Source: Bacillota bacterium
GTDB lineage: Bacteria; Bacillota; Clostridia; Lachnospirales; Lachnospiraceae
DNA: 64,000 nucleotides
Direction: 5' to 3'
NCBI GenBank assembly: GCA_023435895.1
Contig: JAEZLH010000021.1
Span: 37,101 to 101,100 of the forward strand
Part shown: positions 1 through 8,666 of the stretch, in pieces
How the letters are laid out: each line of letters starts with the position of its first letter
Numbering within the stretch: the stretch's first letter is position 1
Position numbers and translations under genes: made by a program
The notes under the pieces: model-generated
Databases searched by the model: none
What the model saw: the letters and a program-made list of their open reading frames with translations, nothing else
Told to the model about the DNA's origin: nothing

Positions 1-416
1 CTTTTCCAGTCCTAGTGTTTAGCTATATATGGAAGAATATCGGCTATGATATGGTGCTTTGGCTTGCGGGATTAAACGGAATATCAAAAACACTGTACGA
101 AGCCGCCGGAGTGGATGGGGCGAATGCCTGGAAGAAATTTTGGTACATAACATTACCGGGCTTGTTGCCTACTCTTTTTATCGTGTCCGTACTATCTATA
201 CTAAATGCTTTTAAGGTATTTCGAGAAGCTTATTTGATAGCCGGAGCATATCCAAGCGATGATAATATTTATATGCTTCAACATCTGTTCAATAATTGGT
301 TCACATCCTTAGATATTCAAAAAATGAGTGCGGCAGCAGTTATGGTTGCAATGGTTATTATTGCTGTCATTTTGATATTACAGCGACTGGATAGAAAGAG
401 TGGTGGTGAAGAGTGA
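1..416 (+). CDS. Sugar-type ABC transporter permease, MalF/UgpA-like (5' truncated by window edge)
   Basis: The frame is open from the first base, so the true start lies upstream; a GTG at 15 is an internal valine. The visible ~137 residues are the C-terminal part of a binding-protein-dependent permease. They contain the EAA cytoplasmic loop (EAAGVDGANAWKKFWYITLP), which docks to the ATPase, and the last membrane segments. The region aligns by eye with the permease at 21208-22065, sharing YIWKNIGY, KVFREAYL and HLFNNWF. The stop overlaps the next permease start (GTGA), showing translational coupling. Substrate unknown. The complete paralogous operon downstream suggests a binding protein lies to the left. 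Confidence 0.9.
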   Translation, partial: FPVLVFSYIWKNIGYDMVLWLAGLNGISKTLYEAAGVDGANAWKKFWYITLPGLLPTLFIVSVLSILNAFKVFREAYLIAGAYPSDDNIYMLQHLFNNWFTSLDIQKMSAAAVMVAMVIIAVILILQRLDRKSGGEE

Positions 417-1273
417 AAAAGATATTTTCAAGTAGTATGAAAAAATTGAATGTAATGCTACTTATGGCCTTCTCTTTGCTTACAGTACTTCCACTGTGGT
501 TTATTATAACCGGTTCCTTCATGGGTAGTGCTGAATTTGCAGACAATTTCCAAACTGTATTGGACAATACTACGGGTAAAGTATCCTGGCCGTTCTTACC
601 TGCCTACCCCACCCTTCGCTCCTATGTGGAACTGTTACTTGATTCACCAAGATTTTTTGTGGTGTTTTGGAACTCCTGCAAACAAGTTATTCCATCACTA
701 TTTGGACAATTGTTGATTGCAGTTCCTGCTGCCTGGAGTTTTGCTCAGTTTGACTTTAGATGGAAAAAGGCAGTGTTTACACTATATATCGTATTGATGG
801 TTATGCCATATCAGGTAACAATGGTATCTTCTTATCTGATACTGGATCGAATGAACTTACTAGACAGTCATTTATCCATTATTATACCGGCCACTTTCTC
901 TACCTTTCCAGTGTTTATCATGGTAAAGTTCTTTAAATCAATCCCGAAAGCCCTGATTGAAGCGGCGCGAATAGATGGAGCAAGTGAGTGGAGAATATTT
1001 TGGAACATTGGTGTGCCGATTGGAGCAGTCGGAATCTTGTCCGCAATGATTTTGGATTTTTTGGAACTATGGAATGCTATCGAACAACCACTTAATTTTT
1101 TAAAAACAAAAAGCTTATGGCCGTTAACCCTATATCTTCCCAGTATATCCTCAGATAAGGCAGGAATAACGCTGGTTGCTTCAGTGATTATGCTTTTGCC
1201 AGCACTATTACTTTTTCTTTATGGTCAAAGATATCTGGAAGAGGGGATTATGGTATCAGGGCTGAATGAATAG
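413..1273 (+). CDS. Sugar-type ABC transporter permease, MalG/UgpE-like
   Basis: A 286-aa inner-membrane permease, usual length for the MalG-type partner of a heterodimeric carbohydrate importer. The first segment (about residues 10-35) is followed by further hydrophobic helices and an EAA loop near residue 180 (IEAARIDGASEWRIFWNIGVP). It starts at GTG 413 inside the upstream stop codon. It closely resembles the permease at 22062-22904, for instance in FLELWNAIEQPLNFLK versus FFEAWNLVEQPLVFLK, so the two clusters are paralogous. An HlyD-like gene follows 36 bases later. No ATPase subunit is encoded nearby. Whether it imports a sugar is an inference from the family. Confidence 0.9.
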   Translation: MKKIFSSSMKKLNVMLLMAFSLLTVLPLWFIITGSFMGSAEFADNFQTVLDNTTGKVSWPFLPAYPTLRSYVELLLDSPRFFVVFWNSCKQVIPSLFGQLLIAVPAAWSFAQFDFRWKKAVFTLYIVLMVMPYQVTMVSSYLILDRMNLLDSHLSIIIPATFSTFPVFIMVKFFKSIPKALIEAARIDGASEWRIFWNIGVPIGAVGILSAMILDFLELWNAIEQPLNFLKTKSLWPLTLYLPSISSDKAGITLVASVIMLLPALLLFLYGQRYLEEGIMVSGLNE

Positions 1274-1309
1274 AAGGGTAATTAGTCACATAAATGGAAG
1301 GAGGTTATT

Positions 1310-2473
1310 ATGGTACAAAGTATTCGAAAATTTCTTCATGGGGAATATGCGAAAACATTATCCGTTCAAGCAAAAAACAAAAACAGAAAGACCTCACTTT
1401 CCGGTGTGGCAGGGAAAATCTTAATTGTTTTTTTTGCGGCAATGCTTTTGTTCACCTTGGTATCACGAGCCAGCGAATCAATTACCGTAGCTCGTGTGGT
1501 AGTTGAAAATCCGAGGAGGGATAGTATAATACATACCCTGACCGGTGAGGGGAAGGTAGTGTTGGAGAAAGAGGAAAAAGTTCCAGTTATTGCTGGTTAT
1601 CGCATTGACAAGGTCTTTATCTCACCGGGAGAACCCATTAGCACAAATACAGTTTTATTTTGTTATAGCGCTGAGGACTTACAAAGAAAATATGACTCGA
1701 TCAAAGTTGATATAGAGAAAATTAAAATTCAGGTGGAACAAGCGCAGCTTCAATATGAGATTGCGAAGCATGCAGCTTCGGATCGTATTTCTTTAAATAG
1801 AAAAAGTAATAGGATTATTCAGCTGACGGTTCAAAGCTATCAATTAGATTTAAAAGAAAAGAAAAAAGAACTGGAGAGTGTAAAAGCACTCCTGAAAACC
1901 TCCGGGAAAGTATCCTCCCCTTACGAAGGGATTAGTTCTTTTATGGGTATTGAAGAAGGGAAGATTACCACAGGAGAAGAGCTGGTGAAGGTAGCTGTGG
2001 GAGATTATATATTAAAAGCAGAATTTGATAGAGAACAGGCTGTTAATGTAGAAGTAGGAAGTAAAGCAAAGATTACCATAGCTGGTGGAGCCGAAGACAG
2101 CATTAAAACGGAGATAAATAAAATAAGGATAAATGAAAATGGGAAATCAGAGCTAGAAGCGGCATTACCCAAGAAGGATTATTGGATGGGAGAAGGGGCT
2201 AGATTTAAAGTGACCTCACAATCAGAAAGGTTTGAGTTGTGTGTTCCAATCCAGGCGCTTCATGAGAGTGCCAATAATCAATATTATGTGTTAGTGACGA
2301 AGGAAGAAAAAGATATACTTGGTAATGTATTAGTTGCAACTAGGGTAAATGTTAGTATTATTGATAAAAATAATTCTACTGTGGCTGTAGAAGGAACACT
2401 ATCCCAAAATGATAATGTAATTATTGATAGCAGTAAATATATTGATGATGGAGACAAGGTACGAATAAGTTAG
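1310..2473 (+). CDS. HlyD/RND-type periplasmic-adaptor-like membrane fusion protein
   Basis: A 387-aa protein with one N-terminal membrane anchor (about residues 32-50), a beta-barrel/lipoyl-like stretch (about 70-125), an alpha-helical coiled-coil hairpin (about 125-200) and a second beta-rich part. This is the layout of HlyD/MacA adaptors. GGAGG lies 6-7 bases before ATG 1310. In Gram-positives such adaptors usually accompany MacB-type exporters. Here the gene follows two importer-type permeases and precedes a MacB-like membrane protein. Its counterpart at 22913-24961 sits in the same position after paralogous permeases. Function in this context is not known to me. Confidence 0.75.
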   Translation: MVQSIRKFLHGEYAKTLSVQAKNKNRKTSLSGVAGKILIVFFAAMLLFTLVSRASESITVARVVVENPRRDSIIHTLTGEGKVVLEKEEKVPVIAGYRIDKVFISPGEPISTNTVLFCYSAEDLQRKYDSIKVDIEKIKIQVEQAQLQYEIAKHAASDRISLNRKSNRIIQLTVQSYQLDLKEKKKELESVKALLKTSGKVSSPYEGISSFMGIEEGKITTGEELVKVAVGDYILKAEFDREQAVNVEVGSKAKITIAGGAEDSIKTEINKIRINENGKSELEAALPKKDYWMGEGARFKVTSQSERFELCVPIQALHESANNQYYVLVTKEEKDILGNVLVATRVNVSIIDKNNSTVAVEGTLSQNDNVIIDSSKYIDDGDKVRIS

Positions 2474-2491
2474 TGGTGGGGAGAATGTGCT

Positions 2492-3583
2492 ATGAAGCAG
2501 AGCAGGATTTTAGGCAGCAACCACAGGAATAAAGTTCGGAAGCTCTTTACTCTTTTACTTGGCGTGTTTTGTTGGGTAGTGGCCATTATAAATCAGAGAT
2601 ACCTGGCAGAGTATCACGGAGCGGTTAGCGTGCGAAATGGGGAGGCTATATTTACAAAGCAAGCCATAGAGAATGTGGTTGAGGATATGACGCAAAGGAA
2701 GGATTCCAATATTCCTGAGATTACACTTTGGAAGAAAGAAAAGGATGTTCTATGTGCGAATGAAAGGATAAATACTTCTTTAACGCTTAGTTTAGTAACG
2801 GTAGCAGGTGATATCAATAGGATATATCCTGAACCTATGCTATATGGGAATGCTTTATTTAATGAGGATTATGAAGGCTGCATCATTGATAGGAATACTG
2901 CATATAAGCTATTTCGCTCTGAGAGTGTCGTAGGAATGAAGATCAACACAGCCGGAAGAGAATTTATCATAAGAGGGGTAGTAAAGCCGACAGAAGGCCA
3001 TGCAATGATAATTCGAGCTAATAAGCCGGAGCTGGCAGAAGAAAAAGTAGTAAAATACAGTTGTATGGAGCTTGTTTTTTCTAATGCTCAAAATGCTACC
3101 ACTTCAGCGAAAAAGTTTGTTTCTGTGAGTGGTAATGGTAATGATAACTCAACTTATTATATTGACGGTTATCTTTATCAGAAGCTTGCAGAACGTCTGA
3201 TTCATATTCCTATTTGGTTTATTGCCCTGTTTATAATAGGAATTTTTATTATCAGGGTTAATTCATGGAAGGCTTCGCCTATACTGTTTTTTGGAGGCTG
3301 CCTGATGGTTATTATACTTGGTATTATAATGACGAAGCTAACGGATTTTCATCTATATTATCCGAACTCTTTAATTCCAAACAGGTGGTCGGATTTTGAT
3401 TTTTGGGTAAGGCAATGGAAGGAAATGATGTCATCTCTAAAGGAGAGATCAGAGATGATTCAATACGGTAAAGAAATAATGCTTAGGAAAAGATATCTCA
3501 ATGTAGTAGGGGGAGTGGTGATTGCTGTAATAGTGGAAGGATTTTTGATAAAGGATTATTGTTTTGGAACACGAAAGTTGTAA
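2492..3583 (+). CDS. MacB/FtsX-like ABC permease-core membrane protein, reduced
   Basis: A 363-aa protein with one N-terminal membrane segment (about 15-35) and an extracellular domain of about 200 residues. That domain resembles the MacB periplasmic core domain: IDRNTAYKLF, then VVG and a FIIRGVV motif near residues 130-170. Three more hydrophobic segments follow (about 237-257, 268-286, 332-350). Normal MacB permeases have the same four-helix plan, but here the third and fourth segments are separated by a polar stretch. It lies 18 bases after the HlyD-like gene with a GGTGGGGAG ribosome site, so MacA-like and MacB-like parts are adjacent. No MacB ATPase domain or partner is visible. It could instead be a sensor or accessory built on the same fold. 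Confidence 0.55.
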   Translation: MKQSRILGSNHRNKVRKLFTLLLGVFCWVVAIINQRYLAEYHGAVSVRNGEAIFTKQAIENVVEDMTQRKDSNIPEITLWKKEKDVLCANERINTSLTLSLVTVAGDINRIYPEPMLYGNALFNEDYEGCIIDRNTAYKLFRSESVVGMKINTAGREFIIRGVVKPTEGHAMIIRANKPELAEEKVVKYSCMELVFSNAQNATTSAKKFVSVSGNGNDNSTYYIDGYLYQKLAERLIHIPIWFIALFIIGIFIIRVNSWKASPILFFGGCLMVIILGIIMTKLTDFHLYYPNSLIPNRWSDFDFWVRQWKEMMSSLKERSEMIQYGKEIMLRKRYLNVVGGVVIAVIVEGFLIKDYCFGTRKL

Positions 3584-3769
3584 ATAATATATTGTGCAAT
3601 TATTGGAGTGGATTTGGAGAAAGATTTAAAATTATAGATAGGATAACGGACTTTTCATCTTATAGCGCTTAGGGAAGGGGGATTAAATTTAATTTGATAT
3701 TAAATTACATTTATGGTACAGTTTTACATGAGTGTAAAGGGTACTAAAGTAGGTAGTGGAGGAAAAATA

Positions 3770-5296
3770 ATGTTTACTAATGTAAAGGAAGTAAAGAAGA
3801 AAAAGAAAAATTTTGGTTTATCTTTTATCGCAATATGTTTATTATTTATTACAGTGATAATACCCAGATCAAATGTATATGCAGAGGACAAGAGTGTTTT
3901 ACTAAATAAGAGCGAAACACTTTCATATTATGATAAGAGTTATGTTATCAGTCTTAAACATAAAAGTGATATTAAAATTGAAATTACGGTAAATAATGAT
4001 GACATATTTACTGATAGGGAGTTAGGAGTTTCATTATTCAAGAATACGGAAAAGCATAATTCTAATAATTTTGATTTTTTTTATGATGAAGATTATGCAG
4101 ACTATAATTGGATATGTAATTTGAATGAAGATTCGAGTATGGGAATTTTGGAGAAGAATATAACTTTGGAAGCGGGAACACATGCAATTTATTTATGGGC
4201 GCCGTATTATACTATGGATTATACCATAAAAATTTCTGATTCTACAAAATATATGACCGATATGACAATTCCATTAACTCACAAAATGGTAGTAGGAGAT
4301 ACAAATTATTTAGCAATATCTAATAAAAAGCCTATAAATGGATTTGAAGATATTTCTTGGAGTTCTAGTAATACAAATATTGCAGAAGTACATAAAACTA
4401 CTGGTGCGATTAAAGCAAAGAAGAAAGGAAAAGCAATAGTAACCGCAGTTTTAAGAAATGGTAAAAAATATAAATGTGATGTGGATGTAATTGATAATCT
4501 GATGAAGAAAACATCAGTAACTCTGTTGAAAGGAAAAAGTACGACGTTAAGTTTAAAAGCTAAAAAACCCAATGTAAAATGGTCGTCTAGCAACAATAAA
4601 GTAGTGAAGGTAACATCTTCAGGGAAAGTAAGTGCAATTGCTTCTGGAAAGGCAGTTATAACTGCAAAAGTGGATGGTATTTCTTATAGTTGTAATGTTA
4701 CAGTGGAAGATCCTAAATTAAATAAAACAAAAATTTCTATTTATACAATAGATACGCTAAAATTAACGCTTAACAATGCGTCTGGTAAAGTAACATGGAG
4801 TTCAAGTAAAAAATCTGTTGCAACAGTAGATGATACTGGAAAAGTTTCTGCAAAATCGTCTGGGACAGCTATAATAACAGCGATATATGCTGGAAGTAAA
4901 TTTACATGTAAAGTTACGGTTGTTAAAACTCCTCCTATTATAATTGAGGAGGTGGGGTGGGATATTAATTTCTTAGGAGGGGTGGAACCTTATATTTACT
5001 TGACGAACACTACCAATAAAGATATTAAATATATAGATATTTATACAGAGTATTATAATAGTGTTGGCGATCCAGCAATATGCGAAATACAGGATACTAA
5101 TAAAATAACTTTAAATATCACTGGGCCTATAAAGAAAAAGACAAAAAATTATGAGGCTTATTGGGATGCAGTTATTTATAATGATAATATGGCAGCTATG
5201 AAAATTACAAAAATGAAGATTACATATATGGATAAATCCACTCAAAATATAACAATAAATAAACTTTGGAGTGATGAAAATTATTACTATCATTAA
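3770..5296 (+). CDS. Secreted protein with three Big2 (Ig-like) repeats
   Basis: ATG 3770 is preferred over the upstream ATG 3713 because it has a GGAGG site and gives a proper signal peptide (Lys-rich N terminus, hydrophobic core, cleavage near VYAED). The product is 508 aa. After an N-terminal beta domain (about 35-160), three Big2 modules follow at about 165-243, 245-318 and 320-388. Each has the core pattern W-S-S-S, then G-x-V/I-x-A and G-x-A-x-I/V-T-A. The C-terminal 120 residues resemble domains that follow Big2 repeats in clostridial surface proteins (DUF5780-like). Big2 modules usually serve in adhesion or as spacers. There is no sortase or membrane anchor, so it is probably released or loosely wall-bound. 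A terminator follows at 5389. Confidence 0.85.
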   Translation: MFTNVKEVKKKKKNFGLSFIAICLLFITVIIPRSNVYAEDKSVLLNKSETLSYYDKSYVISLKHKSDIKIEITVNNDDIFTDRELGVSLFKNTEKHNSNNFDFFYDEDYADYNWICNLNEDSSMGILEKNITLEAGTHAIYLWAPYYTMDYTIKISDSTKYMTDMTIPLTHKMVVGDTNYLAISNKKPINGFEDISWSSSNTNIAEVHKTTGAIKAKKKGKAIVTAVLRNGKKYKCDVDVIDNLMKKTSVTLLKGKSTTLSLKAKKPNVKWSSSNNKVVKVTSSGKVSAIASGKAVITAKVDGISYSCNVTVEDPKLNKTKISIYTIDTLKLTLNNASGKVTWSSSKKSVATVDDTGKVSAKSSGTAIITAIYAGSKFTCKVTVVKTPPIIIEEVGWDINFLGGVEPYIYLTNTTNKDIKYIDIYTEYYNSVGDPAICEIQDTNKITLNITGPIKKKTKNYEAYWDAVIYNDNMAAMKITKMKITYMDKSTQNITINKLWSDENYYYH

Positions 5297-5388
5297 TCAA
5301 GAACTTCAAAAGGACATAAATGGAAAAATACTCTAATTACCCGTTACTATGAATCCAAAACTTAACACTAAACTAATTGTATATAGTT

Positions 5389-5420
5389 AAAAAGGGAAAA
5401 CTGATGCGTTTTCCCTTTTT
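5389..5420. terminator. Bidirectional intrinsic terminator
   Basis: A perfect 13-bp inverted repeat (5389-5401 with 5408-5420) surrounds a six-base loop, with A-run and T-run arms. It can end transcription of the Big2 gene on + and of the small secreted gene at 5536-5790 on the minus strand. Confidence 0.85.
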
Positions 5421-5535
5421 GACTATACACTAATAAATTCATTTTGAAACTCCTCCTATAAAGGAATGGCCCCTTTAAGAGGTAATCTTTTAATATGGAC
5501 CCATATACTTTGGATAAATGGATCAAAGTATTTCA

Positions 5536-5790
5536 TCAGCGATAGCATTTTTTACAAGGTTTCAGTCCTCTGGCTTTTGCTTTTTTCAAAGTTGTTTTTG
5601 TGAATTTACCATTGCCACACTTATGAGTGTGATATTTTTTCCCAGTAGGTGTTACATAAACATATGTTGTTTTCGCCTGAACCTGTGTAACCGTAGGCAT
5701 ATGTAGTGTCGTTGATACAACGTCAGGAGACACTGTCACCAAAGATAGGGATAGAACAATGGTTATTAATAATTTCTTGATTCGCTTCAT
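5536..5790 (-). CDS. Small secreted protein with C-terminal Cys-x2-Cys metal-site-like motif
   Basis: An 84-aa product starting at the ATG ending at 5790, with GGGGAGGTGA upstream. A longer frame to 5841 lacks a good ribosome site and would spoil the signal peptide. Residues 1-20 are a typical export signal (MKRIKK, then hydrophobic). The tail holds YVTPTGKKYHTHKCGNGKF and then GLKPCKKCYR. This Cys...Cys-x2-Cys arrangement is a recurring C-terminal module in clostridial secreted proteins, thought to bind metal. The role is unknown. It is monocistronic and converges on the Big2 gene. Confidence 0.7.
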   Translation of the reverse strand: MKRIKKLLITIVLSLSLVTVSPDVVSTTLHMPTVTQVQAKTTYVYVTPTGKKYHTHKCGNGKFTKTTLKKAKARGLKPCKKCYR

Positions 5791-6272
5791 TTCGTCACCT
5801 CCCCCCGGCTCTATTTTAGCACAATATACAAAAGTATCCAATAATTTTGTTGGATATTACTGTATAAAAAAGTATTTTTTAAGATAAAGATCATATGGAA
5901 TGAATGATTAATTGAACGAATAACTGAACAAGTGATAAAGAAGTATATACAAAAGCAGAAGGAAGTGTCAAAGCAGAAGAATTAAAGAAGAATAAGAATT
6001 TATTTTGAGACAGATGGTAACAATGTTCGAGGAACTTTCTAGGTGGGCATGCAACCAGCCCCTATAAAACTAATTACAAGCTAACACTTGAATTGGTGGT
6101 GGATGACTAGGGTTATGTCTCACTAATTCGTAACACATGGCGAAGATATGGTAAAATTGATTTGATACTGTATTGTGGATGTGGTATAATTTGACATAAT
6201 TGTTTGATATATAGGGCTATTGGTAGAAGAGGATTTTTATTATTTGTCAAAAGATACAAAGGAGAAAAAATT
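5791..6272. other. Intergenic stretch, no supported gene
   Basis: This 482-base stretch separates the divergent genes at 5536-5790 and 6273-8579. Apart from the promoter at 6162-6190 I see no supported gene. Short frames around 5920-6070 are broken by stops and could be decayed coding sequence, but no family is recognisable. Confidence 0.5.
6162..6190 (+). promoter_or_regulatory. Sigma-A promoter for the WG-repeat gene
   Basis: TTGATA (6162-6167) and TATAAT (6185-6190) are separated by 17 bases. They lie about 80 bases upstream of the start at 6273. Confidence 0.75.
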
Positions 6273-8579
6273 ATGACTTTCAGAAAAATTCTAGTGTTGT
6301 TACTAGTATTCAGTTTAATGAGTAATTCCATTCCAGTTACAAAAGCACAGGCTGCAGTCAACCCTAGCTTAAAAATTATTACAAAAGATATATATTCGGA
6401 TAAACCAGTCTTTTCAGATGGTCTCGCCTTAATAAAAGATAGTAAGGGCTTTCGCTTTATTGACTATAATGGCAATGTTAAAATTGGACCCTATAAGACA
6501 TGGAAATATAAAACAAGAGATTCCAAGGGCATTATACATAGCGTAACGAAGAATATTAATATAATCTCTGACTTTAAAGATGGTGTAGCAATAATTGATA
6601 ATAGTATTGTCATTGACAAACAGGGAAAAGAATTAATGCAAACTGGCTTAGTTAGTAGTAATACTATTAAACTGTGTGATTATGCAGATGGATATTTTCT
6701 GGCTCTTAACGAGAATAAACAAGATTATTTTTATCTGGATCGAAAGGGAAAGGCTCTAAATATCAATATTAAAGAAATAGTGGGTGAGGGAGCATGTTTG
6801 GGAAATTATACTATTTCAGAGGGATTGATGTACTTTTATCAGAATGATAAATTAGGTGCTATAAATATTAATACCAAAAAGGTAACCATTCAACCAAAAT
6901 TCAGATATATCGGACAGTTTAAAAATGGGACAGCATTTGCTTCATATACTGTAGATGAAACTTCACGAAATACAGAATACGGAATTATTGACAAAGCAGG
7001 GAATATTATTGTCCAGCTCAAATACGATGAAATAGGTAAAGATATTGGTGGTACAATTCCGGTAGTAAAAAATAAAAAATGGGGAGTTATTGATAGAAAA
7101 GGTAAGATAATCATTAATCCCAATTCTAAATATGAAATTTTATGGTACTCAAACGGAATGGCAGCTATTGTTGATTCAAATCAGAAAATGGGATTTTTGA
7201 ATACAAAAGGTGAAATGGTTATTTCGCCAAGGTATGATGATGTTTTTTGTTTTAAAAATGAGGTGGCTTTGGTAGGAAATAGAGGTGTCTACTATTTTAT
7301 AGATAAAACAGGACGTCAAGTAAACCCGGAGAAAACCTGGAATCTTGGTTACACTATGGGGGATAGTTGGGGAATTAGGGAAAAGTCTTTATACATGATG
7401 AATGATTTTATCGAGCAGTCAAATAATGTATTTTCATATAGTTTGACTAGAAGTAAATGGGGAATTGCTAAGATTATTTATTCAAACAGTTCGGCACAAA
7501 AAAACTTAGTGGTAAAAGATTTCAATCTTGATCAAATCTATGGTATGACATCAGCCATATGGGATGGAAAAAAATATATTGCTGTCTCAAATGATAAGGT
7601 ATCTTATTCGAATAATGGAGTTGATTGGGAATACCAGAAAGCGAGCATTATAGGTGCTAAAAATATTGCCTATGTCAATAAAAGATATTCTATGACTGGT
7701 GATTTTTTAGCAACAAGCGTCTATCCGAATGAGAAAAAGAATATATCGTTTTATTATGGTTCCAGGAAATATCAAAATATTTTACCAGTGGCATCGTCTA
7801 GTGATGGTATTACATGGAAGGCTATTACAGGTGCGGTGAAGACGGATGGGGAAATCAATAGTTGGGGCTGGGATACGAAATTAATCACAGCAAAAGGAAA
7901 GTTCTACCATTTCTTTGATTGTAATGTACAGATTTCATCAGATGGAAAAACATACAAAAATCATCTTATATATGTTAAAGACCCTAAAAAATTAACGCCA
8001 AAAGGGTACAAATATCTTGGACAATCATCGATTAACTGGGATGTTATATTTGATGGGAAAAAGTTTATTGCCCAAAATAGTGATTATTATGGAGGATTAA
8101 TACTGAACTCTAAGGACGGAAGCAACTGGGAGGTTGTTAAGTTTCTTGATAAGAAAAAATACCAACTTGCTCAACATGGTATGTCCCCGGTCATGTACGT
8201 TAATAAGAAATTCAGAGTTATGACATATGAATCTATCTTTGAATCAACGGATGGTACCAAATGGAAGGAGCAAAAACTTTCCAGTGTATATAAAAGCAAA
8301 ACCATTCAAAAAATGTTACGTAAGAATTTAGACACGAGGCCGGTTTATAATGGTGAATATTATTTGATACCGGACAAAGTAGTGAATGAATATGGAGATT
8401 CTATTTATTCATCAAAGGTCATTGCCACGAAAGATTTTAAGGGATTTTATGAAGTGAATATGGGATCACAATTTAATAAAATAATATACATGGATAAGAA
8501 ATATGTTATTACTAGCAATAGAGTGTATGATTATAAAGTTCTAAAGAGTTATATTTCGAAAGCGGAATTAATTAAATAG
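6273..8579 (+). CDS. Secreted WG-repeat protein with C-terminal Asp-box (BNR-like) region
   Basis: A 768-aa exported protein. ATG 6273 has AAAGGAG upstream and gives a clean signal peptide ending near AQA. Residues about 35-370 contain WG/KWG beta repeats, seen as F-x-D/N-G-x-A and G-x-I/F-I/L-D-x-x-G-K (for example WGVIDRKGKIII). Residues about 420-740 contain sialidase/Asp-box-like repeats of the type S-x-D/N-G-x-x-W (SSDGITW, SKDGSNW, STDGTKW), which form beta-propellers. No catalytic site was recognised. It is likely a surface or secreted binding protein. Its own promoter lies at 6162-6190, and a hairpin lies just after the stop. Confidence 0.75.
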   Translation: MTFRKILVLLLVFSLMSNSIPVTKAQAAVNPSLKIITKDIYSDKPVFSDGLALIKDSKGFRFIDYNGNVKIGPYKTWKYKTRDSKGIIHSVTKNINIISDFKDGVAIIDNSIVIDKQGKELMQTGLVSSNTIKLCDYADGYFLALNENKQDYFYLDRKGKALNINIKEIVGEGACLGNYTISEGLMYFYQNDKLGAININTKKVTIQPKFRYIGQFKNGTAFASYTVDETSRNTEYGIIDKAGNIIVQLKYDEIGKDIGGTIPVVKNKKWGVIDRKGKIIINPNSKYEILWYSNGMAAIVDSNQKMGFLNTKGEMVISPRYDDVFCFKNEVALVGNRGVYYFIDKTGRQVNPEKTWNLGYTMGDSWGIREKSLYMMNDFIEQSNNVFSYSLTRSKWGIAKIIYSNSSAQKNLVVKDFNLDQIYGMTSAIWDGKKYIAVSNDKVSYSNNGVDWEYQKASIIGAKNIAYVNKRYSMTGDFLATSVYPNEKKNISFYYGSRKYQNILPVASSSDGITWKAITGAVKTDGEINSWGWDTKLITAKGKFYHFFDCNVQISSDGKTYKNHLIYVKDPKKLTPKGYKYLGQSSINWDVIFDGKKFIAQNSDYYGGLILNSKDGSNWEVVKFLDKKKYQLAQHGMSPVMYVNKKFRVMTYESIFESTDGTKWKEQKLSSVYKSKTIQKMLRKNLDTRPVYNGEYYLIPDKVVNEYGDSIYSSKVIATKDFKGFYEVNMGSQFNKIIYMDKKYVITSNRVYDYKVLKSYISKAELIK

Positions 8580-8621
8580 CAGAGAAGCATGGTATAATAA
8601 ATACAGTTATGCTCTCTGCAA
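8580..8621 (+). promoter_or_regulatory. Hairpin enclosing an extended -10 promoter
   Basis: The arms GCAGAGAAGCAT and ATGCTCTCTGC form an imperfect stem (one bulge) right after the WG-gene stop. The loop holds TGGTATAAT (8590-8598), an extended -10 element. It may both end the upstream transcript and start transcription of the MFS gene at 8667. There is no long T-run, so terminator function is uncertain. Confidence 0.45.
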
Positions 8622-8666
8622 ATACATACGAAATAAACGAATTAAACAGATTGGATTAAACTCATC

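Noticed and set aside
3713..3769. Earlier ATG for the Big2 gene
   Set aside because: No ribosome site, and it would place 19 residues before the signal peptide.
4306..4596. A 96-codon antisense frame inside the Big2 gene, and many similar antisense frames elsewhere
   Set aside because: They are shadows of real genes with no ribosome sites, and composition follows the sense gene.
5900..6075. Broken short frames resembling coding remnant
   Set aside because: Several in-frame stops, and no frame long enough to assign.
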